DNA from: Mytilus edulis
Lineage: Eukaryota > Mollusca > Bivalvia > Mytilida > Mytilidae
Direction: 5' to 3'
NCBI RefSeq assembly: GCF_963676685.1
Contig: NC_092350.1
Coordinates: 40,953,373-41,017,372 of the forward strand
DNA: 64,000 nucleotides
Every line of letters starts with the position of its first letter. Position 1 is the first letter of the stretch. The position numbers were made by a program, and so were the translations under genes. Below, in pieces: positions 61,281 to 64,000 of this stretch. The notes below the pieces were generated by a model. That model worked only from the letters and a program-made list of their open reading frames with translations, made no database searches and was not told where the DNA came from.

Positions 61281-61544
61281 ATGTTTTGGAAATAATGATG
61301 TTTATTAGTTTCTAATCACCACTGCTTTAGATATGATCCAATAGTGCAATAATAATTAAGAATTATTTGTAATTTTTAAAACATCGAATGAAATTTCCGA
61401 CATTACAATTTACTAAAAGAGTAAAAAGTTCAATAAATCTTTTATGTAAAAGGGTAATAAGTTACATTTTTAATTTCAGAAATAAATTATTCGTTAATAA
61501 AACTCTTTATCAATATTTTGAGGGGCCATTTTTTATGATAAAAG
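61281..61544. other. Gene-free stretch
   Basis: AT-rich, nothing recognised. Confidence 0.4.
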
Positions 61545-61770
61545 AATAAGTGTATTGAAAAAGCGTGTATTTGATGTCTAAATATCAGAAAGTTCACTCA
61601 GAAATAGATGTATAAATTGTTTTATCGATACAATCACCTCCGTAAATGTTACAATGTAATTATGTATATATATGACAATACAATCATAGCTTGACATTTG
61701 ATTAAGACTGTCAGGCAACATACAAGATACAGGTAAGGGAAGTAATTGTATTCCAAAACCTTGTTTCTGT
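61545..61770 (+). repeat. Dispersed repeat, copy 2 of a pair
   Basis: Counterpart of 54940-55175, same orientation, about 6.6 kb away. Confidence 0.65.
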
Positions 61771-62361
61771 GGAATCTTGTGAAAACGAAACGCTGCATAC
61801 ATAAAAATTTAAACTGGGTGTCGGTGATGAGTTCATTCAAATTGCATAAAGAAATTGAATTGAATTGTTTCAAATTTAAAGGTAAAAAAGATCACTTCCA
61901 AATTTTTACATAAATTATGTATCTTATCTTGTATGATATCTTCAAATCTAGAAAGCGAATAATTCTAATAGAACAAGCAAGCACTAAATCAAAAGCATAT
62001 GAAAAGAGATAAATTAAGAAATACTGTTTTGAAGAAATGCAATTTAAAAAAAAAACTCCGAAAGTAACGACAATTGCTTTCTAAAACCGTAATATTTTTC
62101 GTGGATGAATATCTATATATTCCAAATTTATTATTTGATAGGTCGATCAATTCAATCTATAAGTTATGTATATATTCTTGGAACAACCTTCTATTGAGGC
62201 TTTTACAGTTACCAAAGCACCACCATCCGATCATAAGCATCAATATATGTTTGAAATATATGTTAAAGTTAACCACAACGATTGTGGTCTATGTCGAGAA
62301 GAAATTACGTCATCACAATTAACGAAGGAAAACTACAAGTGCTGCAAGCAATATTTATAGT
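61771..62361. other. Gene-free stretch
   Basis: Short overlapping frames at 62074-62360 look unlike any family I know. The frame reading EQPSIEAFTVTKAPPSDHKHQYMF has some protein-like character, but nothing around supports a gene. Confidence 0.35.
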
Positions 62362-62513
62362 ATAACTAATCGCCGTATTTGAATATCAAAAATAAGACAA
62401 CGCGTGACCGAACGACGCATGGATTAAACGAGTGCGCAGCACGAGTTTAATCCATAGCGGCGTTCGGTCACAAGTTGTCTTATTTTTGATATTCAAATAC
62501 GGCGATTAGTTAT
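62362..62513. mobile_element. 152-bp near-perfect fold-back element (MITE)
   Basis: The left half from ATAACTAATCGCCGTATTTG is the inverse of the right half ending at 62513. The halves pair almost to the centre, where GGATTAAAC...GTTTAATCC and GTGCGCAGCAC close the hairpin. Only about five mismatches or 1-bp shifts are seen. It is richer in CG dinucleotides than its surroundings. No coding capacity. Confidence 0.8.
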
Positions 62514-63400
62514 TCTTTTTATTACATTGGCAAATGGCTTTTTTTTATGAAATTAATGTAGAAAATGTAAGGAACTATATCTTTTTCCTACGCATTGACA
62601 ATTTGTTTTGATCCGACGTTATCGACGTCTTGACAACGCCTATTGTTGTATGACGTCAGAGAGTGAAATAACCACGTTTATTTCACATGTGAAATTATCG
62701 GTTTTTATCTAACTGGGAAATCAATGTAATTCATTTCAACCAATGTAATAATATACTTTAAATTTGTCGATATCTTTTTTTTTTCGTTTTGGAGCCATAT
62801 TTGAATTAATACCTGACACTGCATCTTACATGTCTGAATCAATGGAGAAATTGAAACAGTTAATTTTCGTTCAGAAGTGCTTGATTGTCTTTTCAATTCA
62901 CGGATGAACCAGATGAAATATTTCTGCTGTTTTTAGTTTAAAAAGTGTCAAACATGTAAAGAAGTTTTGTTTTTGTTTCAGTTCTAAATTATTTCTGTTT
63001 GCATTATACGCTTTAAATCACAAACCCTTGTTATGTTCACTTAATAATGCCCAAGATGAAATACTTTTCCTCACCACCAAAGATCAACCACAGTGCTAGA
63101 TAATTTTAGCGTTAAGTTTCAGTGATGTATTGTGGACTGTCGATTTGTTATTCAACTTGTTGCTTTGGTAATGGTGGTATCATTGTAACATTCTGTCAGA
63201 ATTTATTATTTAATAAGTACAGAAAGTAATATATATATATATATATATATATAAGTGAATATAAATAGCAGCACATGACATACAAATCTATGGGAGTGTG
63301 GATTAATCAGTACAGAGATTAATTCAATTACACAAATAAAATTATAGATTGCCTAACAATGTAATTTTTACACACTATTTAGTATGTAAATATAAGAATG
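62514..63400. other. Gene-free stretch
   Basis: Includes ATTTCACATGTGAAAT (a palindrome near 62681-62696) and an (AT)n tract at 63228-63253. No gene. Confidence 0.45.
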
Positions 63401-63735
63401 TTTAAAATATTTACAAAATGATGAAAATAAACGCAATATTTCGCTAGACCAACTAGCTTTATCAAGCGTGCATCTATCCAGGTGAAATTGGATGTAGATG
63501 ATAAGAAACTTTTGCAGCTCAACGTCTATGTAGCACTTGCTGCCTTTAAAATAAGAAAATTTTGCAGCTCAATGTCTATGAGCTTTTGAATTTAGCTGCT
63601 TTGAAAATAAGAAAATGTTGCAGCTCAATGTATATGTTGCACTTGAATTTAGCTACCTTAAAAATACATAATTGGTAGTTAGCAACGTCCATAGGCCAAT
63701 ATTACGGGATAAAAAGGACGATGCTTTGTTTTAAA
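63400..63735 (-). repeat. 3' region of a Penelope-like element with internal 50-60 bp repeats
   Basis: Three imperfect direct copies around TTGCAGCTCAATGTCTATG (about 63511, 63561 and 63617) lie downstream of the GIY-YIG stop codon. The segment then carries the decayed hammerhead at 63430-63475. This is the expected place for the Penelope terminal repeat. Confidence 0.6.
63430..63475 (-). ncRNA. Degenerate Penelope-type hammerhead ribozyme
   Basis: On minus: core TTGATAA (expected CTGATGA), perfect 5-bp stem II GCTAG-TTGGT-CTAGC (63443-63457), then GAAA (63439-63442) and TATTGCG. Two invariant core bases (C3, G8) are changed. Penelope-like elements are known to carry hammerheads in their terminal repeats. 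Confidence 0.65.
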
Positions 63736-63993
63736 TTATTCTTTATCTTTCCTGTATCTTTTTTCGTCTTTTACGTTAAGACCATCAGGTTCTAAAGTGT
63801 GGAGTTGGTGGATCCAAAAGTTTTCTCTTCTCCTTCTCGCTGTGGTGTCCCACTCGGTGTTGACTTCTATAATTTGGAAAGTAACATTATCAAAAGGATG
63901 TTTCGTTGAACGAAGATGTCTTGTGAGAGGACAGTTTTTGTCGGTTTTGTACGATGAACGATGGTTATTGAGCCGAATATTAAATTTGTCCAT
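63736..63993 (-). CDS. Penelope-like element, C-terminal GIY-YIG endonuclease (partial, runs off the window)
   Basis: The frame is open to the right edge and stops at 63736. Residues read FNIRLNNHRSSYK ... CPLTRHLRSTKHPFDNVTFQ ... ARRRRENFWIHQLHTLEPDGLN, the C-terminal half of the GIY-YIG nuclease of canonical Penelope elements, with the catalytic-region Glu in RREN and the diagnostic W-I-x-x-L-x-T-x-x-P-x-GLN ending. This nuclease makes the first cut during retrotransposition. The RT should lie beyond 64000 on minus. Unlike the copy at 13.8 kb, the endonuclease is at the C-terminus here. No damage is seen in the visible part. Confidence 0.8.
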   Translation of the reverse strand: MDKFNIRLNNHRSSYKTDKNCPLTRHLRSTKHPFDNVTFQIIEVNTEWDTTARRRRENFWIHQLHTLEPDGLNVKDEKRYRKDKE

Positions 63994-64000
63994 TGTTTCT

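Overview
The window is animal nuclear DNA. It is AT-rich (roughly two thirds A+T by eye), its genes have GT-AG introns, and most of it is made of dispersed repeats that I recognise as typical of marine mussels (Mytilus or a close bivalve). No bacterial, organellar or plasmid-like organisation is seen. Family names below come from motif recognition, not a database search.

Layout. (1) 1-13.2 kb: a Tx1/L1-like LINE on the minus strand, with ORF1 at 12.45-13.16 kb and a decayed ORF2 at 1-2.78 kb. It appears to be split by a complete 8,541-bp PIF/Harbinger DNA transposon (3,586-12,126) with 21-bp perfect terminal inverted repeats and a 3-bp CGT target duplication. The Harbinger carries two convergent genes: a Myb/SANT-like DNA-binding protein on plus, with a frame break in one exon, and an apparently intact three-exon DDE transposase on minus. 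(2) 13.8-16.4 kb: a decayed Penelope-like element whose GIY-YIG endonuclease lies N-terminal to the reverse transcriptase. (3) 19.5 kb: an orphan secreted PAN/apple-type exon. (4) 23.3-31.2 kb, minus: the one convincing host gene, a five-exon secreted PAN plus fibrinogen-domain protein (FREP, probably an innate-immunity lectin) with an intact frame of about 301 residues. Its introns hold a 246-bp tandem repeat, a 590-bp MITE and two hammerhead-ribozyme repeats. (5) 33-47.9 kb: a LINE endonuclease relic, hammerhead repeats, a 1,472-bp non-autonomous CACTA-type element, a mariner-like MITE, a 15-copy 37-bp minisatellite and a decayed DNA transposon with XPG-like and Cys-rich regions (Academ-like). 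(6) 47.9-64 kb: gene-poor, with two SINEs, a second LINE relic (minus), a near-perfect 152-bp fold-back and, at the right edge, the GIY-YIG end of a canonical Penelope element with a decayed hammerhead behind it.

The most notable signal is that a common repeat (20.8, 24.5, 29.8 and 34.6 kb) carries a recognisable type-I hammerhead ribozyme core, as animal retrozymes do. Every core in this window has a substitution in the invariant CUGAUGA box. The two Harbinger genes form a transposition unit. The FREP gene is the only host gene supported end to end.
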